Assembly: GCF_018866305.1 (NCBI RefSeq)
Contig: NZ_CP076456.1
Coordinates: forward strand, 1,426,001-1,490,000
Origin: Arthrobacter sunyaminii
GTDB lineage: Bacteria; Actinomycetota; Actinomycetes; Actinomycetales; Micrococcaceae
Length of the DNA stretch: 64,000 nt
Direction of reading: 5' to 3'
Both the position numbers and the translations under genes were made by a program. Position 1 is the stretch's first letter. Each line of letters begins with the position of its first letter. The notes below the pieces were generated by a model. It ran no database searches. It saw nothing but the letters and a program-made list of their open reading frames with translations, and was not told the origin of the DNA. Positions 39,481 to 48,121 of this stretch are shown here, one piece after another.

Positions 39481-40287
39481 ATGACTGGTTTTTCTAATGC
39501 TCCGGGTTCGTCTGTTCCCAAGTCCCCGGACCGTCCCGCCTCCTCCCAGCTGCTGTCCAATGTGGGAACTGCTGCAGCGGATTTTCGGAGCCGCGTCGCC
39601 TCTCTGACAGACGCCGATGTCCGTGCTCCCTCCCGGCTCCCGGGCTGGTCCCGCGGACATGTTCTGGCGCACGTGGCCGGTGTTGCCGATGCCATGGCAC
39701 GCCAGCTGGACTATGCGGCCCGGGGCGAAACCATTGAGTTGTACGACGGCGGTTCTGACGGCCGCAACCGTGCCATCGAAGAGGGTTCCGTTCGTTCGGC
39801 AGACCGGCTTCGCGCAGAGCTCGACGCAGCATTGGACCGTGCCCTGTCGGCCTTCGGCGACCTCAGTGACGAGGACTGGCACGCACCCATTTCCTACCGT
39901 GACGGAGTCGTGCGGGACGGGGGACTGGCCCTGTGGCGGGAACTCGTGATCCATGCAACCGACTTGGGCACCGGCAGCGAAGCCGACAGCTGGTCACCGC
40001 AATTCTGCGAGCACCTGTTCGATTTCCTCTCCGCCCGCGTTCCTGCTGGAGTACGCGTGAGGCTGCAGCCCTTCGGCATGGCCCCGCGTGTGCTTACCGG
40101 AAATACCGGTACTCAAACCTTCGCCACGACCGGCAGCACCGTGTCAGTAAATGGTATGGCTACAGACATTGCCGCCTGGCTCGCCGGAAGAACCCCCAAC
40201 CTGGGCAGCCTGCGGGCCGAGGCAGCCGCGGACGGTATCGACCTTCCCAAACTGCTGCCCTGGCCATCAGGCATTCCCGCCAAATAG
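39481..40287 (+). CDS. Maleylpyruvate isomerase family (mycothiol-dependent type) protein
   Basis: 268-aa DinB-like four-helix metalloenzyme. The metal ligands appear as the His of GHVLAHVAGVADA (helix 1-2), and Glu and His in LWRELVIHATDLG. A C-terminal SCP2-like/MDMPI domain (about residues 185-265) follows. Members use mycothiol in small-thiol-dependent reactions. The substrate here is unknown. Confidence 0.82.
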   Translation: MTGFSNAPGSSVPKSPDRPASSQLLSNVGTAAADFRSRVASLTDADVRAPSRLPGWSRGHVLAHVAGVADAMARQLDYAARGETIELYDGGSDGRNRAIEEGSVRSADRLRAELDAALDRALSAFGDLSDEDWHAPISYRDGVVRDGGLALWRELVIHATDLGTGSEADSWSPQFCEHLFDFLSARVPAGVRVRLQPFGMAPRVLTGNTGTQTFATTGSTVSVNGMATDIAAWLAGRTPNLGSLRAEAAADGIDLPKLLPWPSGIPAK

Positions 40288-40363
40288 TCCCGGCCAGCAG
40301 CCGGTGACCAACAGCCGGTACAGGCGCGCGAAAGACGGGATCCAGCCTCAGGCATCAGCCGGG

Positions 40364-42133
40364 TTAGAACGGCGGTGGTGACTCCTCAACTTCTGGTTCG
40401 AGGTGCGAGTCAGCTGTCCGAGGCGCGCGAAGGTGTCCAAGCGTGAGTTCCGGCTGAGTCTGGTAACGACGTCCGAGAGGCGAGATCCACTCCAAGACCC
40501 CCGGAGAAACCTGCCGGGCCTTCCAATGGCCCAGGGTCTTGAGTCGGTGATGTTTCTTGCAAAGGTTCGCCAAGTTCCAGTGTTCGGTCGGGCCGCCGTG
40601 TGCCCACGGTATGGTGTGGTCTATTTCGGTCCGGGCAGCGCCCGTACTGCAGCCCGGGAAGCGGCAGGTTTGGTCCCTCGCCTGCAGCCACCTCCGCAGT
40701 CCGGACGGCACCTTTCGACGCCGCCCAACTCCCAGAATCTGGCCCGTCTGGGGATCTTGGGCCAATCCGGTCCACCGGCATGCTGTGCGGGCGAGCCGCC
40801 GCGCTTCCTGCGCGCTGATCGATCCGTAGCCGGCAAGTTCGGCAGGGGCGTCGTCGACGCCAAACAGCGTTTCAGCGTTTATCAGGACCATGATCTCCGG
40901 GACCGTACCGGAAGGCAGGGGCGGAACATCGAACGGTTTGCCGGCTCCGACGCAGGGGACCTCCGTTGCGCCGGGTTCGTTGCCGAGTTCCCGGGTGTAT
41001 GCGTTGTCTGGAGCCACAATGTCCAGAGCCTCACTGTCCACAGGTTCATCGTCATCCGGAACGTCACTGTCCGGAGTCTGGGTGCCATGTGGCTTCCCAA
41101 CCCAAGGTTCGGAAGCGTGCAGGAGCAGGGACGCAAGGATGTCGGTGCGCAGCTGGTCCAGGCACCGCGGATCACCCAGTAACTGTTCGCCGCGTGCCGC
41201 TCCGGTCAGCGCGCCAAAGATACTCTGCCCCTTGTCGGCAGGAAGATATGCGGTGAGATGTCCCATGCCATCGGGCTGCGGCTGGAACCAGACCCTCCGC
41301 TGCTCGAACGCCGTCTGATGACGGACCGGGATGGTTTCCGGGTAGCTCCTTTCCCGCAGGCGGCGTGCCTTTCGAACCAACTGGGCATTGGTCAGGCCCG
41401 GAGCCATCTTCAGAAGTTCCTGTTCCATGGCGTGGGCGGCACCGGCAGGAAAAACCTGTCCGGCGGTGGCACCGGGTGAACGGGAAATTCCGGCCGGCAT
41501 TTCCTCCGCAATAAGTGAGCGCGTCTGATCCAGGATGGTGCGGGCCTGAGCGGGATTGATCTCCGCCTTTTCCAGCAAGGCCAAAGTCTCCGGGCAGCGT
41601 TCGCACAACTCGTCGGACTCATCAACCAGGGCTCTTGCTGTTCCTTCCGGGATCCCGAGCAGGGTGGCGATCTCAGTGGCCGCAAGAGTAAAGGCAAGGG
41701 CCGGATCCACCTTTCGCGCAACGGCGGGCCGCCCGCAAGCTGAATCCTCGGCGGCACGCTTCCTGTTGAACTGCTCAAGATCCTCAACCATCAGCTGATG
41801 CTGCCGATGTATGAGTCGAGCCCGCGCTGATGCTGTCCAGCCGTCCAAAACCCTCAGCCGTTGCAAGGCGGCGCCCGTCAATTCCTGGTTCAGGGAATCG
41901 GCGGAGCCCAGTACCAAGGAACCGGTGAGTCCCTTCGGCGTGCCCCACTCCGGATTCGGCGCGGAAGTACTGGCGCAAGCCTGCCCCGCAGAGAACTGCC
42001 CCGCAGAGAACACCGACTCCTCGTCCGCGAACTTCCAAAACTCCAACACCTCCGCGGACCACTCGGCATCCGGAAGCCATAGGGGATCGGGAGGAGGATC
42101 TATCCGGGAGCCGCACACCGTCGTCGTCTTCAT
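40364..42133 (-). CDS. HNH endonuclease, DUF222 / 13E12-type
   Basis: 589-aa protein with an N-terminal DUF222 region (about residues 70-380) and a C-terminal HNH domain (CRFPGCSTGAARTEIDHTIP, WNLANLCKKHHRLKTLG). These 13E12-type proteins are common in actinobacterial genomes, often in several copies; in M. tuberculosis some are LexA-controlled, but I see no SOS box upstream here. An exact 15-bp tandem duplication (41982-41996 and 41997-42011) gives the repeated FSAGQ near the N-terminus. Confidence 0.85.
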   Translation of the reverse strand: MKTTTVCGSRIDPPPDPLWLPDAEWSAEVLEFWKFADEESVFSAGQFSAGQACASTSAPNPEWGTPKGLTGSLVLGSADSLNQELTGAALQRLRVLDGWTASARARLIHRQHQLMVEDLEQFNRKRAAEDSACGRPAVARKVDPALAFTLAATEIATLLGIPEGTARALVDESDELCERCPETLALLEKAEINPAQARTILDQTRSLIAEEMPAGISRSPGATAGQVFPAGAAHAMEQELLKMAPGLTNAQLVRKARRLRERSYPETIPVRHQTAFEQRRVWFQPQPDGMGHLTAYLPADKGQSIFGALTGAARGEQLLGDPRCLDQLRTDILASLLLHASEPWVGKPHGTQTPDSDVPDDDEPVDSEALDIVAPDNAYTRELGNEPGATEVPCVGAGKPFDVPPLPSGTVPEIMVLINAETLFGVDDAPAELAGYGSISAQEARRLARTACRWTGLAQDPQTGQILGVGRRRKVPSGLRRWLQARDQTCRFPGCSTGAARTEIDHTIPWAHGGPTEHWNLANLCKKHHRLKTLGHWKARQVSPGVLEWISPLGRRYQTQPELTLGHLRAPRTADSHLEPEVEESPPPF

Positions 42134-42325
42134 GGCATAAGCCTGTCAGCCGCCACCGACCTTTTCGCCGGCTGAGGACCGCCGGCAAATCAGGTAAATT
42201 CTGCACGAAAGCCAGTACCCGTATCCGGTGGCTGAAGTGCGCGCAGAACCTTACGGATCCGCCCGGCCAAGGGCTACGCTGAACAAAACCCCATTCCGGC
42301 CGTACCCGGACAGGAGGACCCTGCC

Positions 42326-43174
42326 ATGCCTGGACAGATCACTTCCGCCCCCGTTCCAGAAGGCCGAATCGAGAGGCTTTCCGACGGATACGCGGTGGCC
42401 TTCGACCGTCAGTTCGATTACCCCACGGCCCATATCTGGGACATTCTGACGAATCCGGAGAAGATTTCGCGCTGGCTCGGCCAGTTGAGCCCCGAGTGGC
42501 AATTAGGCAAGGAATACACGCTGGAGATGGACGGCGGATCCAGCTTCGGAACCGTGCTCCAGCTGGAACCGCGCTCGAGCCTTCAGATCACATGGGAGGA
42601 CCAGCTGGGATCGGAGTCCGTGCTGGAATGGCAGGTCCTGGCAAGCAGCGGGGGAGCACTGCTGCTGTTCCGTTCCCGGACCGACACCCCGGATTTCCTC
42701 GCCGAGGGCAGTGCCGGGTGGCAAGGTATTTTGGCCGCTTTCGCTTCCGTTGCGGCAGGAGAGGAACCCGCCCGGGACAGCATGGAAACGTGGCTGGCTC
42801 TTCGGGATGCGTATGCGGAAGATTTCGACGTCTCGCCCACCATGGGGCTGGTCACCGGCTCGGGATCCGACGCTGAACTGGTCTTTGACCGTTGGTACCG
42901 GGCCCCGGCGGAGGATGTGGAGGCCGCAGTTGATGCCGCCGGCCGCAGGCTCAGAGTTGGCGGGGAAGCAGAGCTGGAGATGACCAACGACGGTGAGGAA
43001 ACCAGGGTCACCGTCCGCCAGCCCGTGACCGGAAGCCAGGACCAGACCGCTGCTTTGCTGGCTGGCTGGCACATGGCTTTAGACTCCGCACGCGACCAGC
43101 TCGACGGCGGCATGCCGCATCCGAATTCGCACCGCTTGGCCGCGTTGGAGCGGTTCTACCGGCCCATGGTTTAG
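42326..43174 (+). CDS. SRPBCC/AHSA1 family protein
   Basis: 282-aa protein with an N-terminal Bet v 1-like SRPBCC domain (about residues 25-150): RQFDYPTAHIWDILTNPEKI, RWLGQLSPEWQLG, AGWQGILAAFASVAAGE. A second, alpha/beta part (about 160-280) has repeated sheet-like pattern (FDRWYRAPAEDVEAAVDAAG). Ligand and role unknown. It is divergent from the HNH gene. Confidence 0.72.
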   Translation: MPGQITSAPVPEGRIERLSDGYAVAFDRQFDYPTAHIWDILTNPEKISRWLGQLSPEWQLGKEYTLEMDGGSSFGTVLQLEPRSSLQITWEDQLGSESVLEWQVLASSGGALLLFRSRTDTPDFLAEGSAGWQGILAAFASVAAGEEPARDSMETWLALRDAYAEDFDVSPTMGLVTGSGSDAELVFDRWYRAPAEDVEAAVDAAGRRLRVGGEAELEMTNDGEETRVTVRQPVTGSQDQTAALLAGWHMALDSARDQLDGGMPHPNSHRLAALERFYRPMV

Positions 43175-43228
43175 TTTCGGAAGCAGCACGATTCCACGGG
43201 ACGGCTCCGCAATTGTTACGGTCGAAGG

Positions 43229-43870
43229 ATGGAAGACAAAAGCGAGAGGTCACGGCTTGCGGTGCCCGCAACGGAGGCCGCACGCCATCTGCTGGGATCA
43301 GTATTGACGCACGACGACGGCGGGGAACCGGTGAGTGTTCGCGTCACCGAAGTAGAGGCCTACATGGGGGACGTTGATCCCGGCTCCCACGCGTTCCGTG
43401 GCCGCACCGCCCGGAACAACACCATGTTCGGCCCGGCCGGCCATCTCTACGTCTACTTCACTTATGGAATGCACTACTGCGCCAACGTGGTGTGCGGCGA
43501 GGACGGCCATGCCACCGGGCTGCTGCTCCGGGCGGGCGAAATTGTCAGCGGAATTGAAACCGCCAGGATTCGCCGCAACAACCCGCGGACCGATCTGGAT
43601 CTGGCCCGCGGCCCCGCTAGGCTGGCCCAGGCATTGGGAATCAACCGTGCTCTCGACGGCGCCGATGTCTTTGCCGCCCCGCTGCGTCTGGAACTGCCGG
43701 CGGACCCCGTCCCGGCGGAAAAAGTGTCCGCCGGACCTCGGGTAGGTGTCAGCGGACCCGGAGGTACGGACGAGTATCCCTGGCGGTACTGGCTGACCGG
43801 GGATCCAACAGTTTCCAAATACCGTCCGGCCCAGGCCAAGCGCCGGCCAGCCGGTGCAACGGCCCGTTAG
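43229..43870 (+). CDS. mpg: DNA-3-methyladenine glycosylase (AAG/MPG family)
   Basis: 213-aa alkyladenine DNA glycosylase of base-excision repair. Family motifs: ARHLLGSVL, VRVTEVEAYMGDVDPGSHAF (catalytic Glu in TEVEAY), GRTARNNTMFGPAGHLYVYF, TYGMHYCANVV, ARGPARLAQALGI. Same family as Rv1688 of M. tuberculosis, which also lies close to tyrS. Ends at a palindromic terminator. Confidence 0.92.
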   Translation: MEDKSERSRLAVPATEAARHLLGSVLTHDDGGEPVSVRVTEVEAYMGDVDPGSHAFRGRTARNNTMFGPAGHLYVYFTYGMHYCANVVCGEDGHATGLLLRAGEIVSGIETARIRRNNPRTDLDLARGPARLAQALGINRALDGADVFAAPLRLELPADPVPAEKVSAGPRVGVSGPGGTDEYPWRYWLTGDPTVSKYRPAQAKRRPAGATAR

Positions 43871-43891
43871 CCGGAAATACCGGTTAACACA

Positions 43892-43929
43892 CAGGCGGCG
43901 TCGGGGATGATCATCCCCGACGCCGCCTG
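43892..43929. terminator. 38-bp perfect palindrome, bidirectional terminator
   Basis: CAGGCGGCGTCGGGGATGA and its exact reverse complement, with no unpaired loop, between convergent mpg and aldo/keto reductase genes. The perfect symmetry suggests it terminates both genes. Confidence 0.75.
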
Positions 43930-43942
43930 CCGGCAGGACCCT

Positions 43943-44947
43943 CTATTCGCCGCCAGGCAGCGGCGCCTGTGCGGAGATCAGCTTATTTTCCAGCAGCTCG
44001 TCCCAGAAGGCGCCGGGAATCTGTGCCTTCATGGCCGCGATATCCTCAGAGACGCGCTCGGGCCGGCTGGAACCGGGGATGACCGCAGCCACAGCGGGGT
44101 GCGCCGTGGAGAATTGCAGGGCAGCTGCCTTCAGGCTCACGTCGTGCCGCTGGGCGATTGCCGTCAGCCGTGCGATCCGCTCCTTGACCGCCGGAGGAAT
44201 CTCCGCGTAATCGAAGTAGTCCCCGCCCAGCAGGGCACCGGAGTTGAACGGACCGCCGACGACGATTCCCACACCCTTTTCCTGTGCAGCGGGCATCATG
44301 CGTTGCAGGGCACGCTCATGCTGCAGAAGGGTGTACTGCGTGGCGGAGAGGCTCATGGTCGGAGCCGCCACATCCATGTCCATGGCCAGCTCGATGGGCT
44401 CGGTCGTATTGACCCCGAGGCCCCAGCCCTGGATCACGCCCTCGTCCTGCAGCCGGGCCAGAACGCGGAACGCACCGGTCCGGGCCTCATCGAACTTGGC
44501 CACCCATTCGTCGCCCAGGAAGTCCCGGGACGTGTCATGGATGAAGACAAAGTCCAAGCGGTCGGTCTTTAGCCTCGTCAGGCTTTCCTCGATGGACCGC
44601 AGCGTGGCATCAGCCGTGTAATCCGTGGCGATTTTGTTGGAGCGCCCGTGTGTGAACAGGCCTGAGCCTTTCTCCTCCTCCTCGTCCAGGATCAGCCGTC
44701 CCACCTTGGTGCTGAGCGCATACTCATCACGGTTCTTTCCGGACAGGACATCGCCCAGCCGGGATTCTGCCAGCCCGGCGCCGTAGAACGGAGCGGTGTC
44801 GAAGTAACGGATTCCTTCGTTCCAGGCGGCCTCAACGGTGGCCAGTGCCTCGTCCTGGGGAATGTCACGGAACATGTTTCCCAGCGGAGCCGTCCCGAAT
44901 CCGATCTTGTTCTTCAGCACTTCGTGCAGGTTAACCATGTGTTTCAA
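43943..44947 (-). CDS. Aldo/keto reductase
   Basis: 334-aa NAD(P)H-dependent reductase. The catalytic tetrad is visible: Asp and Tyr in YFDTAPFYGAG, Lys in LSTKVGR, and His in FVFIHDTSRD. LSATQYTLLQHERAL and AVIPGSSRPERV are typical of the D-threo-aldose 1-dehydrogenase/fucose dehydrogenase-like group. ATG at 44947. Substrate not assignable. Confidence 0.88.
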   Translation of the reverse strand: MKHMVNLHEVLKNKIGFGTAPLGNMFRDIPQDEALATVEAAWNEGIRYFDTAPFYGAGLAESRLGDVLSGKNRDEYALSTKVGRLILDEEEEKGSGLFTHGRSNKIATDYTADATLRSIEESLTRLKTDRLDFVFIHDTSRDFLGDEWVAKFDEARTGAFRVLARLQDEGVIQGWGLGVNTTEPIELAMDMDVAAPTMSLSATQYTLLQHERALQRMMPAAQEKGVGIVVGGPFNSGALLGGDYFDYAEIPPAVKERIARLTAIAQRHDVSLKAAALQFSTAHPAVAAVIPGSSRPERVSEDIAAMKAQIPGAFWDELLENKLISAQAPLPGGE

Positions 44948-45115
44948 TCCTTGCTGTTGATTCCGGGTCCTCTCCGAAGGACCCGCTCAAACGTGGCAAC
45001 TGCCTCCCCGGAGGCTTTATTCCGCCACCCTTCGGCGCCGCGGGCCGTCGAGAGAAGGGCCACAGCTGCCCCCGTCAGCCACGAGGTCCCGCTGTTGAGC
45101 GGGTAAGGTGGACGC

Positions 45116-45673
45116 GTGAAAGAAACGCCCGCGGACGCCGCACAGAACATTGAGCCCATTGCCGAAACCATTGAACGACTGGGCGCAATTGTGCCGGATT
45201 ACCCCAAGCCGGGAGTCGTCTTCCGCGACCTGACGCCTGTTTTTGCCGACGGTCCCGCGTTCCGCGGCGTTGTTGATGCTCTGCTGGCCGAGTATGAGGG
45301 GCGCTTCGACTACGTGGCCGGGGTTGAAGCCCGCGGCTTCCTCCTCGCCGCAGCCGCAGCCTATGCAGCTGACAAGGGCGTCATCACCATACGCAAGCCC
45401 GGCAAGCTCCCGCGCCGTGTGTTTTCTGAGAGCTTCTCCATGGAATACAGCGAGAACACGCTGGAAGTTCATCAGGATGACATTCCGGCCGGCTCCCGCG
45501 TCCTCATCCTGGACGATGTGCTCGCTACCGGCGGGACCCTCGGTGCAACGGCCCGGCTCATCGAGAAGGCCGGCGCCGTAGTGGCCGGATTCGGCGTCGT
45601 CCTGGAACTGAAGGATCTCGGCGGACGCGCCGCGCTGGCAGGTTACCCGGTGCACGCCCTGGTCGCTTACTAG
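45116..45673 (+). CDS. apt: Adenine phosphoribosyltransferase
   Basis: 185-aa purine salvage enzyme making AMP from adenine and PRPP. The PRPP-binding motif is RVLILDDVLATGGTLGAT. YPKPGVVFRDLTPVFAD, VAGVEARGFLLAAAAAY and KPGKLPRRVFSESFSMEY are the usual Apt blocks. GTG start at 45116. Confidence 0.95.
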   Translation: MKETPADAAQNIEPIAETIERLGAIVPDYPKPGVVFRDLTPVFADGPAFRGVVDALLAEYEGRFDYVAGVEARGFLLAAAAAYAADKGVITIRKPGKLPRRVFSESFSMEYSENTLEVHQDDIPAGSRVLILDDVLATGGTLGATARLIEKAGAVVAGFGVVLELKDLGGRAALAGYPVHALVAY

Positions 45674-45774
45674 CCCCATTTTCCGCTCCTCCGCTTGGCG
45701 GAGCATCACCGCGGCTCCGGACGGAGGCGCACTTAGACCCATCCGGCAAGGGCCGGCGTCACTTAAATAGCTCA

Positions 45775-45799
45775 GTGCATGGAAAAAGTCCAAATGCAC
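45775..45799. promoter_or_regulatory. Inverted repeat upstream of helD
   Basis: GTGCAT (45775-45780) and ATGCAC (45794-45799), 13-nt spacer, 42 nt before the helD start. Could be an operator; no known regulator is recognised and the match may be chance. The 45674-45840 gap holds no gene. Confidence 0.3.
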
Positions 45800-45840
45800 G
45801 CTAAACTTGTGGGTCTGCCTTTGCGAGAGGGAACGCGAAC

Positions 45841-48108
45841 ATGCCTGAAACGTCTTCTGCCCACCACGAGCTGGAACACGAGCGACACTACGTCGCCGGT
45901 TTGTACCAGCGACTCGATGAACTCCGTGAAGAAAAGCGCGAGCAGCTGGCCCAGGTGCGCCGCAGCCACTCTGCCGGTTCACATCAAAACCGCTCCGAGC
46001 GCGATGCCTTCGCCACCATGTATGAGGACCGCCTGGCGCAGCTGAATGCCGTGGATGACCGGCTGGTTTTTGGCCGTCTGGATCTTGACGACGGCGAGGA
46101 GCGGTACATCGGCCGGATCGGCCTCTCCACCGCTGACCTGCAACGGCTCATGGTGGACTGGAGGGCGCCGGAAGCCGGCACCTTTTATCAGGCCACCGCT
46201 TTTGAACGCCAGGGCGTCCGACGGCGGCGCCACCTGATCCTGAAGGGCCGGAACGTCCAGGCCATCGAAGACGATGTGCTGGATTACAGCATGCTCGAGG
46301 AGGAAGAAGCACTCCAGGGCGAAGGCGCCCTGCTGGCAGCCCTGAACTCCAAGCGCACCGGACAGATGTCGGACATTGTCGGCACCATCCAGGCCGAGCA
46401 GGACCGCATCATCCGGGCACCCCTCGCCGGCACACTCGTGGTGCAGGGTGGCCCGGGAACCGGAAAAACCGCCGTCGCGCTCCACCGTGCCGCGTACCTG
46501 CTGTACACGCACCGTGAACGGCTCAAGTCCGCCGGCGTGCTGCTGGTTGGCCCCTCCAACGCCTTCATCCGGTACATCGAACGTGTCCTCCCGTCGCTGG
46601 GTGAGACCGGCGTCGTCATGTCCAGCCTTGGACAACTGATGCCCGGCATCGCCGCTGTCCCGGAAGAGGACGCGAATGTCGCCGAGATCAAGGGCCGTAT
46701 TTCGATGGCCGACGTGGTCGCCCGCGCCGTCGCGAACCGTCAGCGCCTGCCGCTGGAACCGCGGAAACTCAACGTGGAGGGAACCATCCTCCTGCTGACG
46801 CCCAAGATGGTCCAGCGCGCCCGCGACCGGGCACGCGCGACCGGCAAGCCGCACAACGAGGCCCGCGTGACCTTCGTGAAGATCCTCCTGCGCGAACTCA
46901 CCGAGCAGTTGACCGAACAGCTGGAAGAGTCCTCCGGTGCAGGCAACAGCACGGACCGGGCCTACCTGGCCGAGGACGTCCGCAGCTCCCGGGACGTGCG
47001 CGTGGCGCTGAACCTGTGCTGGATGCCGATGACGCCTCAGAAGCTGCTGTCTGAACTCTTCAGCAAGCCCGGACACCTTGAAGGTGCGGCCCCCGATCTG
47101 AGCGCCGAAGAAATCGCACTGCTGCGCCGCAGCCCGGACGCACCCTGGACGGAAGCGGATGTTCCGCTGCTGGACGAGGCCGCCGAACTGCTGGGCGAAC
47201 TGGATGCTTCGGCCGGACGCGACCACGCCCTGCGCGAAGAGCAGCGCAAGCGGGACCTCGCCAACGCCGAGCGCGCCATCGAGAACACGGAAGGGTTCCT
47301 GGAGGATTCCGGTGCCCACGGCATCCTGTCCGCCGAGGATCTGGCTGACCACAACACCGTGGGAGAAACCCGCCTGACCGCGGCCGACCGCGCCGCCGTC
47401 GACCGCACCTGGGCCTTCGGGCACATTGTGGTGGATGAGGCGCAGGAGCTTTCCGCCATGCAGTGGCGCCTGCTGATGCGGCGCTGCCCGCTGAAGTCCT
47501 TCACCGTTGTGGGGGACATTGCCCAAACCAGCTCAGCTGCCGGTGCCACTTCCTGGCAGCAGGCGCTGACGCCGTTCGTGGGGGACCGCTGGACCCTCGA
47601 AGAGCTCACGGTGAACTACCGCACCCCCGCGCAGATTGCCGAAGCCGCCGTGCGCATGGCCAACGCGGCTGGTCTGGTGGTGTCCGCTCCCAAGGCGGTG
47701 CGCGAGGGACGCTGGGCGCCCTTCATCGACCGGGTTCCCGACGGCGGGCTGGTTGACCGCCTGATGGAGACTCTGCCCGAGGACCTGGAAGCGCTCGAGG
47801 GCGGACTCCTTGCGATTATCGCCGAGGAGCACCACCTCGAGGCCGTCCGCCGCGAAGTCGGGGCTGTTTACGGAAAGCGGCTGGGCACGGGTGCCGGCGG
47901 TTTGGAGCAGGACATTGTGGTCACTTCGCCGAGGGAAGCGAAGGGACTGGAGTTCGACGGCGTCGTCATCCTGGAGCCCGAAGAGCTGCTGACCGCTGCG
48001 GCCGGGAAGGTCGGAGATCTGTATGTGGCGATGACCCGCCCCACGCAGCGCCTGCGTCTTATTGCGGCCCGTCCGGTTCCCGCTGGAATTATCGACGAAG
48101 AAGACTGA
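45841..48108 (+). CDS. helD: HelD-type RNA polymerase-associated ATPase
   Basis: 755-aa UvrD-like superfamily 1 protein. The N-terminal ~170 residues form a coiled-coil/basic region (HELEHERHYVAGLYQRLDEL). Walker A GGPGTGKTAVALHRA, motif II HIVVDEAQELSAMQW, VVGDIAQTSSA, and the C-terminal SPREAKGLEFDGVVI / YVAMTRPTQRLRL follow. HelD proteins bind RNA polymerase and recycle stalled complexes; the short N-terminus fits the actinobacterial (class II) kind, related to rifamycin-tolerance HelR. ATG at 45841 with GAGAGGG upstream. An inverted repeat GTGCAT-N13-ATGCAC (45775-45799) precedes it. Confidence 0.85.
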   Translation: MPETSSAHHELEHERHYVAGLYQRLDELREEKREQLAQVRRSHSAGSHQNRSERDAFATMYEDRLAQLNAVDDRLVFGRLDLDDGEERYIGRIGLSTADLQRLMVDWRAPEAGTFYQATAFERQGVRRRRHLILKGRNVQAIEDDVLDYSMLEEEEALQGEGALLAALNSKRTGQMSDIVGTIQAEQDRIIRAPLAGTLVVQGGPGTGKTAVALHRAAYLLYTHRERLKSAGVLLVGPSNAFIRYIERVLPSLGETGVVMSSLGQLMPGIAAVPEEDANVAEIKGRISMADVVARAVANRQRLPLEPRKLNVEGTILLLTPKMVQRARDRARATGKPHNEARVTFVKILLRELTEQLTEQLEESSGAGNSTDRAYLAEDVRSSRDVRVALNLCWMPMTPQKLLSELFSKPGHLEGAAPDLSAEEIALLRRSPDAPWTEADVPLLDEAAELLGELDASAGRDHALREEQRKRDLANAERAIENTEGFLEDSGAHGILSAEDLADHNTVGETRLTAADRAAVDRTWAFGHIVVDEAQELSAMQWRLLMRRCPLKSFTVVGDIAQTSSAAGATSWQQALTPFVGDRWTLEELTVNYRTPAQIAEAAVRMANAAGLVVSAPKAVREGRWAPFIDRVPDGGLVDRLMETLPEDLEALEGGLLAIIAEEHHLEAVRREVGAVYGKRLGTGAGGLEQDIVVTSPREAKGLEFDGVVILEPEELLTAAAGKVGDLYVAMTRPTQRLRLIAARPVPAGIIDEED

Positions 48109-48121
48109 TATTTTGGAAGAC

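Noticed and set aside
45674..45840. Rifamycin-associated element before helD
   Set aside because: The GGGGCTTGC-type inverted repeat is absent.
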